A stretch of DNA of 64,000 bases. Origin: Anaerococcus sp. AGMB09787. GTDB lineage: Bacteria; Bacillota; Clostridia; Tissierellales; Peptoniphilaceae. The position numbers and the translations under genes were made by a program. The DNA lies in NCBI RefSeq assembly GCF_022808955.1, contig NZ_JAKZEY010000012.1, forward strand, positions 101,033 through 165,032. Reading direction: 5' to 3'. The notes below the pieces were generated by a model, which worked only from the letters and a program-made list of their open reading frames with translations, had not been told where the DNA came from and made no database searches. Below, piece by piece: positions 29,028 through 37,570 of this stretch. Position 1 is the stretch's first letter. Each line of letters opens with the position of its first letter.

Positions 29028-29085
29028 TATCCTCGGATGGAGATTTCGTTGCCTACAAGGTTTGTATTTCCAGTAGAAGAGGATA
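29028..29085 (+). promoter_or_regulatory. Structured 5' leader of rpsB mRNA, candidate S2-type autoregulatory element
   Basis: Two nested stems separated by short internal loops. The outer stem TATCCTC (29028-29034) pairs with GAGGATA (29079-29085). The inner stem GGAGAT (29039-29044) pairs with ATTTCC (29066-29071) with one G-U. A small CCT/AGG hairpin may cap it. The structure lies between promoter and ribosome binding site (CGGAGG). Ribosomal protein operons often carry leaders bound by their own product; that role is inferred here from position only. Confidence 0.5.
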
Positions 29086-29110
29086 GAAGAATAAACGGAG
29101 GTAAAAATTT

Positions 29111-29962
29111 ATGTCAGTAGTTTCAATGAAAAAATTACTAGAAGCTGGTGTTCATTTTGGACATCAAACTAGAAGATGGAACCCTAAGATGGCTAAGTAC
29201 ATCTTCACAGAGAGAAACGGAATCTATATAATAGACCTACAAAAGACTGCAGTACAAATCGAAGAAGCTTACAACACAGTAAGAGATATTGTAGCTGATG
29301 GTGGTCGTGTACTATTTGTAGGAACTAAAAAACAAGCCCAAGATTCTATTAAACAAGAAGCAATCAGAAGTGGTCAATTCTACGTATCCAACAGATGGTT
29401 AGGTGGAATGTTAACAAACTTCAAAACAATCAGACAATCAATCAACAAACTAAAGAAATACGAAAGCATGGAAGAAGACGGAACATTTGACCTACTTCCT
29501 AAAAAAGAAGTTCTTCAATATCAAAAAGAAATGGATAAACTAGAGAGAAACTTAGGTGGTATCAAGGAAATGGAAGAGCTACCTGATGTATTATTTGTAG
29601 TAGATCCGGGAGAAGAAGAAATAGCTGTACACGAAGCAAAAATCCTAGGTATCCCAGTAATCGCTATAATCGATACAAACTGCGATCCTGATGAAGTAGA
29701 CCTACCAATTCCTGGAAATGATGATGCTATTAGAGCTGTAAAACTTATTACATCTATTATAGCTGACGCTGTAGTTGAGGCTAACCAAGGAAATCAATTT
29801 GATCCAAACGAAGAAGACTTTGTAGAAGATCAAGATGAAGAAGTTGAAGAAACTGAAGCAAATGAAGAAGAAACTTCAGAAGAATCTGAAGTAACAGAAG
29901 AAGAAATTATTGAAGCTAGCGAAGAAATAAAAGCTACAGACCTAGAAGATAAGGAAAATTAA
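29111..29962 (+). CDS. rpsB: Ribosomal protein S2 with acidic C-terminal extension
   Basis: 30S subunit protein. The body (residues 1 to about 230) is canonical: [79 protein letters not shown] and [14 protein letters not shown]. The remaining 50 or so residues form an almost purely acidic tail (Glu/Asp-rich, few hydrophobics), so the protein has 283 residues against roughly 230-250 for many S2 proteins. GGAGG precedes the ATG. It is followed by tsf, the universal rpsB-tsf pair. Confidence 0.97.
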   Translation: MSVVSMKKLLEAGVHFGHQTRRWNPKMAKYIFTERNGIYIIDLQKTAVQIEEAYNTVRDIVADGGRVLFVGTKKQAQDSIKQEAIRSGQFYVSNRWLGGMLTNFKTIRQSINKLKKYESMEEDGTFDLLPKKEVLQYQKEMDKLERNLGGIKEMEELPDVLFVVDPGEEEIAVHEAKILGIPVIAIIDTNCDPDEVDLPIPGNDDAIRAVKLITSIIADAVVEANQGNQFDPNEEDFVEDQDEEVEETEANEEETSEESEVTEEEIIEASEEIKATDLEDKEN

Positions 29963-29972
29963 GGAGATAACC

Positions 29973-30641
29973 ATGGCAATTAGTGCAAAATTAGTTAAAG
30001 AATTAAGAGATAGAACAGGTGCCGGAATGATGGATGCTAAGAAAGCCTTAGTAGAAACTGATGGTGACATCGATAAAGCTCAAAGACTTCTTAAAGAAAA
30101 AGGACAAGCTACTCTTGATAAAAAATCTGGTAGAATTGCTGCTGAGGGTGTTATTGGTTCATACATTCACAACAACAAGATTGGTGTTATAGTAGAAATC
30201 AATACAGAAACAGACTTCTCAGCTAATACTGATAAGGTTAAGGACTTTGCTAGAGATATAGCTATGCACATTGCAGCGGTAAATCCTAAGTATATCTCTG
30301 AAGAAGATGCTAGCGAAGCTGACGTGGCTGAACAAAAAGATATTCTCGTTAAACAAGCTCTTAACGAAGCAAATGACAATATGCCAGAAGATAAGAAGAA
30401 AATGATAGCTGAAAAGAAGGTTGAAGGAAGACTTAAAAAATGGTTCTCTGAAGTATGCCTACTAGACCAACCATTCGTTAAAAACCCTGACCAAACTATC
30501 GAAGAATATCTAAGAGATACAGCAAACGATGTTGGAGAAAACATCAAGATTAGAAGATTTGCTAGATTTGAAGTTGGCGATGGCTTAGAGAAAAAAGAAG
30601 AAGATTTTGCAGCTGAAGTTCAAAGCCAAATGAATAAGTAA
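29973..30641 (+). CDS. tsf: Translation elongation factor Ts
   Basis: Nucleotide exchange factor for EF-Tu. 222 residues, the short form common in Firmicutes. The N-terminal UBA-like module reads [26 protein letters not shown]. The core has the exchange motif [10 protein letters not shown], and the C-terminal part ([34 protein letters not shown]) is standard. AAGGAG precedes the ATG. A strong terminator follows nine bases after the stop. Confidence 0.97.
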   Translation: MAISAKLVKELRDRTGAGMMDAKKALVETDGDIDKAQRLLKEKGQATLDKKSGRIAAEGVIGSYIHNNKIGVIVEINTETDFSANTDKVKDFARDIAMHIAAVNPKYISEEDASEADVAEQKDILVKQALNEANDNMPEDKKKMIAEKKVEGRLKKWFSEVCLLDQPFVKNPDQTIEEYLRDTANDVGENIKIRRFARFEVGDGLEKKEEDFAAEVQSQMNK

Positions 30642-30650
30642 AAATTTATA

Positions 30651-30675
30651 AAGGGGAGCTCGAGGCTCCTTTTTT
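30651..30675 (+). terminator. Rho-independent terminator after tsf
   Basis: GGGGAGC (30653-30659), a five-base TCGAG loop, then GCTCCTT, followed by a run of T. Closes the rpsB-tsf transcript. Confidence 0.9.
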
Positions 30676-30676
30676 A

Positions 30677-30706
30677 TTGTTATATTTAAATTTTTTTGGG
30701 TATAAA
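30677..30706 (+). promoter_or_regulatory. Putative promoter for cysK-cysE
   Basis: TTGTTA (30677-30682), an 18-base spacer, then TATAAA (30701-30706), about 50 bases before cysK. No T-box or S-box type leader was seen in the 82-base gap. Confidence 0.4.
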
Positions 30707-30757
30707 AATGAAGTAATGTAAATACGTTTCTACTTTTAGAAAAGAAAGGATACTTAT

Positions 30758-31675
30758 ATGACAATAAAAAATAATGGAAAAGAATTAATAGGTAATACAC
30801 CTTTATTAAAATTAAATTCTCTTAAGAAAGAGGGAAGAGCTGACATTTATGCTAAAATAGAAAAAAATAACTTGGCTGCATCTATCAAAGATAGGGTTGC
30901 TCTGTATATGATAGAAGATGCAGAACAAAAGGGACTTCTAAAAGAAGGTGGTACAATCGTAGAGCCAACTAGTGGTAACACAGGTGTTGCTCTAGCAGCA
31001 ATAGCCGCTGCCAAGGGTTACCATCTAATCCTTACCATGCCTGCATCAATGTCTATAGAAAGAGCTAAGCTTGCTATGGCCTACGGGGCAGAAGTAATAA
31101 GGACTACTGAGGGGGCCCTACAAGGAGCCTATGACAAGGCTAAGCAATTAGCTGATGAAAATAGATACTTCTTCCCAGATCAATTTTCTAATCCTGCTAA
31201 TGTAAGAGCCCACTACGAAACAACAGGTCCAGAAATCCTAGAAGAAATCACACCAGATGCCTTCATAGCAGGTGTTGGTACAGGTGGAACTGTCAGTGGT
31301 GTAGGTAAGAGATTAAAGGAAACTAATGAAGATACAAAAGTTTATGCCATAGAGCCTAAGGAAAGTCCACTCCTATCTGGAGGTGAGGCAGGATCACATA
31401 AGATCCAAGGTATAGGTGGTAACTTTATTCCAGCTAACTTAAATTTTGATATAGTTGATGGAATTGTAGATGTAGCTGGTGATGATGCCATAGCTATGTC
31501 TAGACAACTAGCTAAAGATGAAGGATTAGTAGTAGGAATATCTTCAGGAGCCAATGTTGTAGGAGCTATAGAAATAGCTGATAAACTAGGAGAAGGAAAA
31601 AGCGTAGTAACAGTATTACCTGATACAGGAGAAAGGTATTTATCAACAGAACTTTATGACATCGATCAATTATAA
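30758..31675 (+). CDS. cysK: Cysteine synthase (O-acetylserine sulfhydrylase)
   Basis: PLP enzyme that makes cysteine from O-acetylserine and sulfide. 305 residues. Seen: [11 protein letters not shown], the PLP lysine Lys44 in [20 protein letters not shown], the phosphate-binding [12 protein letters not shown], and [11 protein letters not shown] near the end. AAAGGA precedes the ATG. It overlaps the serine acetyltransferase gene by 20 bases, so the two enzymes of the cysteine synthase complex are made together. The short C-terminus resembles CysK rather than cystathionine beta-synthase. Confidence 0.95.
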   Translation: MTIKNNGKELIGNTPLLKLNSLKKEGRADIYAKIEKNNLAASIKDRVALYMIEDAEQKGLLKEGGTIVEPTSGNTGVALAAIAAAKGYHLILTMPASMSIERAKLAMAYGAEVIRTTEGALQGAYDKAKQLADENRYFFPDQFSNPANVRAHYETTGPEILEEITPDAFIAGVGTGGTVSGVGKRLKETNEDTKVYAIEPKESPLLSGGEAGSHKIQGIGGNFIPANLNFDIVDGIVDVAGDDAIAMSRQLAKDEGLVVGISSGANVVGAIEIADKLGEGKSVVTVLPDTGERYLSTELYDIDQL

Positions 31676-32186
31676 TGAATATAAAGAAGAATTAGTAAAT
31701 GCAGCCCTAGACCATGACCCTGCTTTAACTAGCAGGGAAGAGGCTGCCCTATTTTCACCAGGGGTCAAGGCCTTGCTAAACCACTTCCAAGCCCATGAAC
31801 TTTACCTAAGAGGTGAATTATATGAAGCACAAGAACTTGCCTACAAATCTAGGCTAGAAACAGGTATAGAAATCCACCCAGGGGCAAAGATTGGACGTAG
31901 GTGTTACATAGACCATGGTATGGCTATTGTTATTGGAGAGACTTCAGAAATTGGTGATGATTGCTTGATTTATCATTCTGTCACCCTTGGGGCAATTTCT
32001 GGTGAAAAGGGTAAAAGACATCCGACCATAGGAAACAATGTAATGATAGGAGCTGGTGCTGTCTTGCTAGGAGCTATAAATATAGGCGACAATGTTAAGA
32101 TAGGTGCAAATGCAGTGGTCCTAGAAGATATTCCATCAGACTCAACTGCTGTAGGAATACCAGCAAAAGTTATTAATAACAAGTAA
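31656..32186 (+). CDS. cysE: Serine O-acetyltransferase
   Basis: Makes O-acetylserine for the adjacent cysteine synthase. 176 residues, the short CysE/EpsC form. An N-terminal helical domain ([36 protein letters not shown]) is followed by the left-handed beta-helix with [28 protein letters not shown] (split active-site His segments), [15 protein letters not shown] and [11 protein letters not shown]. The ATG overlaps the cysK end by 20 bases. A strong terminator follows directly after the stop. Confidence 0.95.
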   Translation: MTSINYNEYKEELVNAALDHDPALTSREEAALFSPGVKALLNHFQAHELYLRGELYEAQELAYKSRLETGIEIHPGAKIGRRCYIDHGMAIVIGETSEIGDDCLIYHSVTLGAISGEKGKRHPTIGNNVMIGAGAVLLGAINIGDNVKIGANAVVLEDIPSDSTAVGIPAKVINNK

Positions 32187-32190
32187 TTTG

Positions 32191-32218
32191 AATCGGCACT
32201 TTATGGTGTCGATTTTTA
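32191..32218 (+). terminator. Rho-independent terminator after cysE
   Basis: AATCGGCAC pairs with GTGTCGATT (one G-U) over a six-base loop, then TTTATCTTT. Strong stem directly after the stop codon. Confidence 0.88.
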
Positions 32219-32225
32219 TCTTTAC

Positions 32226-32254
32226 TTGACACTTATATAATCCTGTGCTAAAAC
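32226..32254 (+). promoter_or_regulatory. Promoter for the sulfatase-chrA operon
   Basis: TTGACA (32226-32231), a 17-base spacer, then TAAAAC (32249-32254) preceded by TGC (extended -10). A TATAAT at 32236-32241 is an alternative -10 without a good -35. Confidence 0.6.
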
Positions 32255-32303
32255 TATAAGGAAGATGTGTTTTTAAAATATTTATTACATAAGTGAGGTT
32301 AAA

Positions 32304-33779
32304 ATGAAAAAGAATATTGTATTTGTTATGGCTGACCAATTCAGATATGATGCTTTGGGAATCCATAATGATGGTCTCATATCTACACCGACCTTCAATG
32401 AATGGGCCAGGCAAGGGATAGACTTCTCTAATTGCTACAGTGCTACACCTACCTGTGTGCCTGCAAGGGCTACTCTTTTTTCTGGATTAAGTCAAGACCA
32501 TACAGGTATCGTTGGCTATGACGATGATGCTAATTGGAACTTCCCCTATAAGCTAGCAGAAGAATTTTCTAAGAGGGGCTATTATACCAAGGCTGTAGGT
32601 AAGATGCATGTAAATGGGCCAAGAAAAAGGATGGGTTTTGACCATGTAGAACTCCATGACGGTTATCTCCATAGGAGAAGAAATGCTAATAATGAAAATT
32701 CTCTTGCCTACGACAATGTAGATGACTACTACAATTGGCTAAGGGAAAAGATAGGAGCAAATACAGATATAATCGATGGGGCCGTTGAGTGTAATTCCTA
32801 TGTGGCTATGCCCTTTCCCTATGAGGAAAAATACCATCCAACTAATTGGGTTGTAGATAGATCTATTGATTTTCTAAGGACTAGAGATCCAAAGGAGAAT
32901 TTCTTTCTCTATATGAGTTTTGTAAGACCCCATAGCCCTTATGATCCACCAAAAAATTATTTCGATATGTATTATGATGAGTTAAAAGATGTAAGCCAAG
33001 AAGACCTATCAAATTGGGCAAGAGATATGGGACTTGACCACAAGGTAGAGGCCATAAATGCCTTGACTGGATTTCTTAGTAAGAGGGACTATAGGACCAT
33101 GCTTGCAGGCTACTATGGATCTATTAGCCATATTGACCACCAATTAAATAGATTTATGATAAAGGCCAATGAGTATAACTTATTCGATAATACTATTTTT
33201 GTCTTTACATCAGACCATGGGGATATGCTAGGTGACCATTACCTCTTTAGAAAAGGCTTTGCCTACCAACCTTCTATACATATACCCTTACTTATATATG
33301 ATCCAAGCCATGAGCTTGTTGGTAAGACTAAATCAGGAAGTCTTGTAAGGGAACTAGTTGAACTTAGGGATATAATGCCTAGTCTCATAGATCTTGCTAC
33401 AGGTGATAAGCTAGAAGGTTTAGATGGTGAGTCTATAAGGGATCTAATAAATGATGAGAATATTAAATGGAGGTCCTACCTCCATGGAGAGCATATGTTG
33501 GATGAATTCTCTAATCATTTTATTATACAATTACCCTACAAATACATTCGGTATAGCCAGAGTGGTAGGGAGCAATTATTTAATCTAGAAGATGATAGCA
33601 AAGAAAATAATGATCTTTCTAAAGATGAAAAGTACAAAAATATTCTAGCAAATCTAAGGTCTATTCTAATTGATGAGCTTAGAGACCGTGAAGAAGGTTT
33701 TGTGAAGGATAATAATTTAGTAGTGGGAGTAGACCTAAAAGCTATCCTAGCTATTAATGAAAATTATAAGGAGATATAA
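32304..33779 (+). CDS. Cys-type sulfatase, cytoplasmic
   Basis: Sulfate ester hydrolase of the alkaline-phosphatase fold, 491 residues. The formylglycine motif C-x-P-x-R is present as Cys51-Val-Pro-Ala-Arg55 (TPTCVPARATLFSG). Metal-binding segments are FVMADQFRYDALG at the N-terminus and FTSDHGDMLGDHYLFRKG. The cysteine must be converted to formylglycine by an anaerobic sulfatase-maturating enzyme, not present in this window. No signal peptide or TM segment is visible, so the substrate should be an imported sulfated sugar or small ester. The stop shares a base with the chrA start (TAATG), indicating coupling to a transporter. Confidence 0.88.
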   Translation: MKKNIVFVMADQFRYDALGIHNDGLISTPTFNEWARQGIDFSNCYSATPTCVPARATLFSGLSQDHTGIVGYDDDANWNFPYKLAEEFSKRGYYTKAVGKMHVNGPRKRMGFDHVELHDGYLHRRRNANNENSLAYDNVDDYYNWLREKIGANTDIIDGAVECNSYVAMPFPYEEKYHPTNWVVDRSIDFLRTRDPKENFFLYMSFVRPHSPYDPPKNYFDMYYDELKDVSQEDLSNWARDMGLDHKVEAINALTGFLSKRDYRTMLAGYYGSISHIDHQLNRFMIKANEYNLFDNTIFVFTSDHGDMLGDHYLFRKGFAYQPSIHIPLLIYDPSHELVGKTKSGSLVRELVELRDIMPSLIDLATGDKLEGLDGESIRDLINDENIKWRSYLHGEHMLDEFSNHFIIQLPYKYIRYSQSGREQLFNLEDDSKENNDLSKDEKYKNILANLRSILIDELRDREEGFVKDNNLVVGVDLKAILAINENYKEI

Positions 33780-34348
33780 TGACAAAGCAAAAGTATATAT
33801 CTTACTTGGACTTGTTTTTGTCCTTGTTTAAGATAAATGCAGTAACATTTGGTGGGGGATATACCATAGCACCAGTTATAATGAATGATTTCTGCGATAA
33901 AAGACAATTAATAACCAAAGACGAAATGCTCGATATGATTGCCCTAGCCCAGTCAGGTCCTGGTGCCTTAGCAGTATCAACATCCCTTCTTACTGGTTAC
34001 AAAATTAAGGGATTTAAGGGAGCCTTGGTAGGTGCAGCTGCTTCGTTTTTACCACCTTTAATAATAATATCAATAATATATTTTTTCTATAAGGAAGTAG
34101 CTACAAACTATTGGGTGAGGGCTGCCTTAAGGGCTATGAGTGGAGTAATAAGTGCAGTTCTAGTTATAACTACCCTAGACCTTGCCAAAATTTCACTTCA
34201 AGAATACAAGACCTTTTCCCTTACTGTCATGGTCATAAGTTTTTTAGTAGCCTACTTTACTTCAATTTCTGTTGGAATTATAGTCTTGATACTAGCAATA
34301 CTTGGAGCAGTAATATTTGGATTAAAAGATAAGGAGCTAGTTAAATGA
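33779..34348 (+). CDS. ChrA-family (CHR) transporter half, first subunit
   Basis: 189-residue membrane protein of the short CHR (chromate transport) family. Signatures: FKINAVTFGGGYTIAPV near the N-terminus, AQSGPGALAVSTSLLTG, and several hydrophobic helices (about 72-100, 110-132, 138-186). Such half-size proteins work as pairs, and a second half follows with a four-base overlap. Chromate export is the annotated function of characterised members; sulfate is chemically similar. Here it is translationally coupled to a sulfatase, so sulfate transport is a reasonable inference, not shown. Confidence 0.88.
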   Translation: MTKQKYISYLDLFLSLFKINAVTFGGGYTIAPVIMNDFCDKRQLITKDEMLDMIALAQSGPGALAVSTSLLTGYKIKGFKGALVGAAASFLPPLIIISIIYFFYKEVATNYWVRAALRAMSGVISAVLVITTLDLAKISLQEYKTFSLTVMVISFLVAYFTSISVGIIVLILAILGAVIFGLKDKELVK

Positions 34349-34905
34349 TTTTATTACAACTATATTTTTCGTTTTTAATAATAGGGTCTGTTGCCTTCGG
34401 TGGGGGATATGCAATACTACCCTTGATCCAAGATGTAGTTGTCAATAACAAGGGATGGCTAAATATGACTGAAATGGCAGATATAGTAACCATTTCACAA
34501 CTCACACCTGGCCCAATAGCTGTTAATGGGGCAAGCTTTGTAGGTACCAAGATAGCGAGCCTACCAGGTTCTCTCCTAGCTACCCTTGGAGTAGTTACTC
34601 CTCAAATAATTTTGATGCTAATATTAGGATCTCTTCTTTTTCGTGGTAAAAAAGTTAAAATACTAGATAATATGCTCAAGGCCCTAAAACCTGGTGTAGT
34701 TGGACTCATAGCCAAAGCAACAGTAGACCTAATTCATTCCTCTATATTCATAAATAATTTCTCCCTTCCACTTGATTATATAGCCCTAGTTGGATTTGGG
34801 GTAGGTCTTGTATTATATTGGAAAAAATTCGACATTATCAAACTTATAGGAATAGGAGCTTGTATAGGACTAATATTGGGAGTGGCAGAAAAATTTATAC
34901 TTTAA
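34345..34905 (+). CDS. ChrA-family (CHR) transporter half, second subunit
   Basis: 186-residue partner of the preceding protein. It has the same family signatures: GSVAFGGGYAILPLIQDVV, TISQLTPGPIAVNGASFVG, a FRGKKVKILDNMLKALKPGVVGL segment and hydrophobic helices to the C-terminus. It begins ATGA inside the end of the first half, the usual arrangement for heterodimeric CHR transporters. No terminator was found in the 257 bases that follow, so read-through into the nucleotidyltransferase operon is possible. Confidence 0.88.
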   Translation: MILLQLYFSFLIIGSVAFGGGYAILPLIQDVVVNNKGWLNMTEMADIVTISQLTPGPIAVNGASFVGTKIASLPGSLLATLGVVTPQIILMLILGSLLFRGKKVKILDNMLKALKPGVVGLIAKATVDLIHSSIFINNFSLPLDYIALVGFGVGLVLYWKKFDIIKLIGIGACIGLILGVAEKFIL

Positions 34906-34959
34906 ATATAAATAACTTTGAAATAAGCTGAATTGTTAAAAAATTTACTAAATACTATT

Positions 34960-34989
34960 TTGAATTATTTGAAAAAGTGGTATTATATA
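34960..34989 (+). promoter_or_regulatory. Possible upstream promoter (P1) in the chrA-nucleotidyltransferase gap
   Basis: TTGAAT (34960-34965), an 18-base spacer, then TATATA (34984-34989). It would give a leader of about 160 bases containing the hairpin at 35038-35086. Weaker than P2 at 35104. Confidence 0.3.
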
Positions 34990-35037
34990 ACTAGTCATAG
35001 TAAGGTTGTCTAGTAAAGATTTTCCTAATGGGTTTTT

Positions 35038-35086
35038 GGTATTTGGACTTCGTAAATATTTGCAAATAAGTACCTACAAAAATACC
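35038..35086. promoter_or_regulatory. Long composite inverted repeat upstream of the sugar operon
   Basis: GGTATTT (35038-35044) pairs with AAATACC (35080-35086). Inside it GGACTT pairs with AAGTaCC (one bulged A), and the centre holds a perfect 12-bp palindrome TATTTGCAAATA (35057-35068). No T run follows, so it does not look like a terminator. It could be an RNA leader structure or a DNA operator ahead of P2. Confidence 0.45.
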
Positions 35087-35103
35087 GTTTGAACTCCGTA
35101 TAA

Positions 35104-35132
35104 TTGACAAAAAACGCTTTACTAAATATAAT
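35104..35132 (+). promoter_or_regulatory. Consensus sigma-A promoter (P2) for the galacto-N-biose operon, with LacI-like operator core
   Basis: TTGACA (35104-35109), a 17-base spacer, then TATAAT (35127-35132): a perfect consensus. The spacer holds AAAACGCTTT, a CG-centred near-palindrome of the type bound by LacI/GalR-family repressors or CcpA, though it fails the full cre consensus at its ends. AAGGAGG precedes the downstream ATG. Confidence 0.85.
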
Positions 35133-35162
35133 AATATGATATTATTAATATAAGGAGGTTAT

Positions 35163-36074
35163 ATGAAGACAACATTAGTAATAATGGCTGCAGGTCTTGG
35201 ATCTCGATACGGTAAAGGTATTAAACAACTTGCCAAGGTAGATGAGAATAATAACACCCTAATGGATTATTCAATCTATGATGCTGTAGAAGCTGGATTT
35301 GACAAGGTTGTATTTATTATTCGTAAAGAAATCGAAGAAGAATTTATGGAAATCATTGGTAACAGAATCAAAGATCACGTAGAAGTAGAACTTTGTTATC
35401 AAGACCTTGATGATCTTCCTGAAGGATTCGAGAGACCTAGCAACAGGACCAAACCATGGGGGACTGTACAAGCGATAATTGCTACTAAGGGCGTAGTTAA
35501 TGAACCTTTTTTAGTAATAAATGCTGACGATTATTATGGCAAGGAAGCCTTCAGTCTAATGCATGATTACCTACTAGAACATGCTAATGAAGATAAACTT
35601 CAAATCGGTATGGTTGGCTATAGACTCAAAAACACTATTTCCGACAATGGTACTGTAAATAGAGGTATCTGCATAGTTAGTGAAGATGGTAAGCTTGCAA
35701 AGATTATGGAAACACACAAGATTATAAATGAAGATGGTATTATCAAGAGTGAGGAAAACCTTTCAGAAGATGTCCTCAACTTAGATTCTGTAGTTTCTAT
35801 GAATGTATGGGCTGTATATCCTAAATTTATCGAATGCTGCGAAAAGTATTTTAAAGAATATCTAGAAAATAATAGGGATAAGCTTGATACTTTAGAGTAC
35901 GTATTGCCAGATATGATTGAACAAATGCTAAGAGATGATGTTGCTGAGGTAAGCGTTTTGCCTACCAAGGAAAAATGGATAGGTATCACCTACCATGAAG
36001 ATTTGGCTCCAGCAGTAGAAGCCTTTGAAAAGATGCTGGATGACGGGGTTTATCCTAGAGATATTTGGGGATGA
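35163..36074 (+). CDS. Sugar-phosphate nucleotidyltransferase (GT-A fold)
   Basis: 303-residue nucleotidyltransferase. The N-terminus has the family signature MAAGLGSRYGKGIKQLAKV (G-x-G-x-R and downstream Lys). Further: PWGTVQAIIATKG and NADDYYGKEAF (metal-binding acidic pair), then TKEKWIGITYHEDLA near the end. First gene of an operon containing GH112 phosphorylase and galE. Family knowledge: such enzymes join a sugar 1-phosphate to UTP or another NTP. Inference: it may convert the Gal-1-P released by GH112 (or a HexNAc-1-P) into a UDP-sugar for GalE, replacing GalT. Exact substrate unknown. Confidence 0.8.
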   Translation: MKTTLVIMAAGLGSRYGKGIKQLAKVDENNNTLMDYSIYDAVEAGFDKVVFIIRKEIEEEFMEIIGNRIKDHVEVELCYQDLDDLPEGFERPSNRTKPWGTVQAIIATKGVVNEPFLVINADDYYGKEAFSLMHDYLLEHANEDKLQIGMVGYRLKNTISDNGTVNRGICIVSEDGKLAKIMETHKIINEDGIIKSEENLSEDVLNLDSVVSMNVWAVYPKFIECCEKYFKEYLENNRDKLDTLEYVLPDMIEQMLRDDVAEVSVLPTKEKWIGITYHEDLAPAVEAFEKMLDDGVYPRDIWG

Positions 36075-36087
36075 ATTCACAATTATT

Positions 36088-36115
36088 TTGTTACATATCA
36101 ATTAATATGTATAAA
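36088..36115 (+). promoter_or_regulatory. Internal promoter with inverted repeat upstream of the solute-binding protein
   Basis: TTGTTA (36088-36093), a 16-base spacer, then TATAAA (36110-36115). The spacer holds a perfect inverted repeat ACATAT-N6-ATATGT (36093-36110), a candidate operator, and the binding-protein gene may thus get extra transcription. Confidence 0.45.
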
Positions 36116-36134
36116 TAAATTCTCGGAGGAAATT

Positions 36135-37553
36135 ATGAAAAAAACAAAAACAATTTTATTAACTGCGCTAACACTATTTGGTTTAGCAGCATGTGGTGGT
36201 GGACAAGGTAATGAAGCACCTGCTAATGAAGGATCAGGTGAAGCTCAACCAACAGAAACAGCAGAAAGCACAGAAACTGCTGAAACAACAGAAGGCGGTG
36301 GAGACTTTGCTGGTAAGACTTTAAAGGTTGCAGGTCTTGACGGTGGTTATGGTACTGATGGTTGGAACGCTGTAATAGCTAAGTTCGAAGAAATGACTGG
36401 AGCTACAGTAGAAAGTAAATTTGAGAAAAACATCTCAGAAGTACTAAGACCAGAAATCCAATCAGGAAATACACCAGACGTAATTTATTATTCAGTTGGT
36501 GCTGCAGATTCTCTAACAGAAACAATGGTTAAAGAAAAGATGGTATCAGATATATCAGACTTACTTGACAAACAAGTTCCTGGAGAAGAACAAACAGTTG
36601 GCGAAAAACTTATACCAGGATTCGCTGATACTTTCGTAACTAACCCATATGGTGATGGCAAAACTTACCTAGCACCATTATTCTATTCACCATCAGGACT
36701 TTGGTACAACAAGGCTATGTTTACTGAAGGCGGTGGAAAATATGAACTACCTACAACAATGGAAGAATTTCTAGCTCTAGGTAAAGAAGCTGAAAAAGAC
36801 GGTGTTCCATTATTTACTTATCCAGTAGCTGGATACTTTGATACTTTCTTATTCTCACTTGCTTATGAAGTAGGTGGAAGTGAACTATTTGATAAGCTAA
36901 TGAACTATGATCCAGAAGCTTGGAAGAACGAAGCTACTCCAATGTTTGAAGTAACTGGTGAAATCCTTAAATATTTAAACCCTAATACAGTATCACAAGC
37001 TAATAACGAATCATTTACTCAAAACCAACTTCAAGTTATGAAAAATGAAGCGCTATTCATGCCAAACGGTTCATGGGTAGTAGGAGAAATGGCTGATGCA
37101 GAAGGCGTTGCAGATGGATTTGAATGGGGCTTCATGGCTATGCCATCTTATGAAGGATCTGATAGATATGCATTCTCATTCTTCGAACAAGCATTTGTTC
37201 CAACAGATGCTCAAGAACCAGAACTTGCTAAAGAATTCTTAGCTTACCTATATTCTGATGAAGCTGGTAAATTATTTGCAGAAAATGGTGGAGCTATTCA
37301 ACCAGTTCAAAACTATAACGACTATATCACAGATGAACAATCAAAAGTTTACTACTCAGTATATGATGATGCAGTTAAACCTGCCTTAGGTTCATGGGCT
37401 GCAGCTCCAGTAGTTGAAGGTGTTGATATGCACAAGGCACTATTTGATACAATTAATTCTGTAGCTACAGGCGAAAAAACTATAGAAGAATGGCAAAACG
37501 AAGTAGTAGATGCTGCTACTAAAATTCATGACGCAATCGAGGCTGAAAAATAA
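36135..37553 (+). CDS. ABC transporter sugar-binding lipoprotein (family 1)
   Basis: 472-residue extracellular substrate-binding protein. The lipoprotein signal is MKKTKTILLTALTLFGLAAC with lipidated Cys20, followed by a low-complexity Glu/Thr/Ala linker to about residue 55. The mature domain has typical cluster B features: WNAVIAKFEEMTGATVE, TPDVIYYSVGA, YGDGKTYLAPLFYSPSGLWYN and MPNGSWVVGEM. CGGAGG precedes the ATG. Given the GH112 gene in the same operon, the ligand is inferred to be galacto-N-biose or lacto-N-biose. A strong hairpin after the stop may raise its mRNA relative to the permeases. Confidence 0.92.
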   Translation: MKKTKTILLTALTLFGLAACGGGQGNEAPANEGSGEAQPTETAESTETAETTEGGGDFAGKTLKVAGLDGGYGTDGWNAVIAKFEEMTGATVESKFEKNISEVLRPEIQSGNTPDVIYYSVGAADSLTETMVKEKMVSDISDLLDKQVPGEEQTVGEKLIPGFADTFVTNPYGDGKTYLAPLFYSPSGLWYNKAMFTEGGGKYELPTTMEEFLALGKEAEKDGVPLFTYPVAGYFDTFLFSLAYEVGGSELFDKLMNYDPEAWKNEATPMFEVTGEILKYLNPNTVSQANNESFTQNQLQVMKNEALFMPNGSWVVGEMADAEGVADGFEWGFMAMPSYEGSDRYAFSFFEQAFVPTDAQEPELAKEFLAYLYSDEAGKLFAENGGAIQPVQNYNDYITDEQSKVYYSVYDDAVKPALGSWAAAPVVEGVDMHKALFDTINSVATGEKTIEEWQNEVVDAATKIHDAIEAEK

Positions 37554-37570
37554 TTAATAGTTAATGTGTG

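Noticed and set aside
35110..35123. CcpA cre box at the sugar operon promoter
   Set aside because: The CG core fits, but the outer TG and CA positions of the cre consensus do not match. Kept only as a generic LacI-like operator core.
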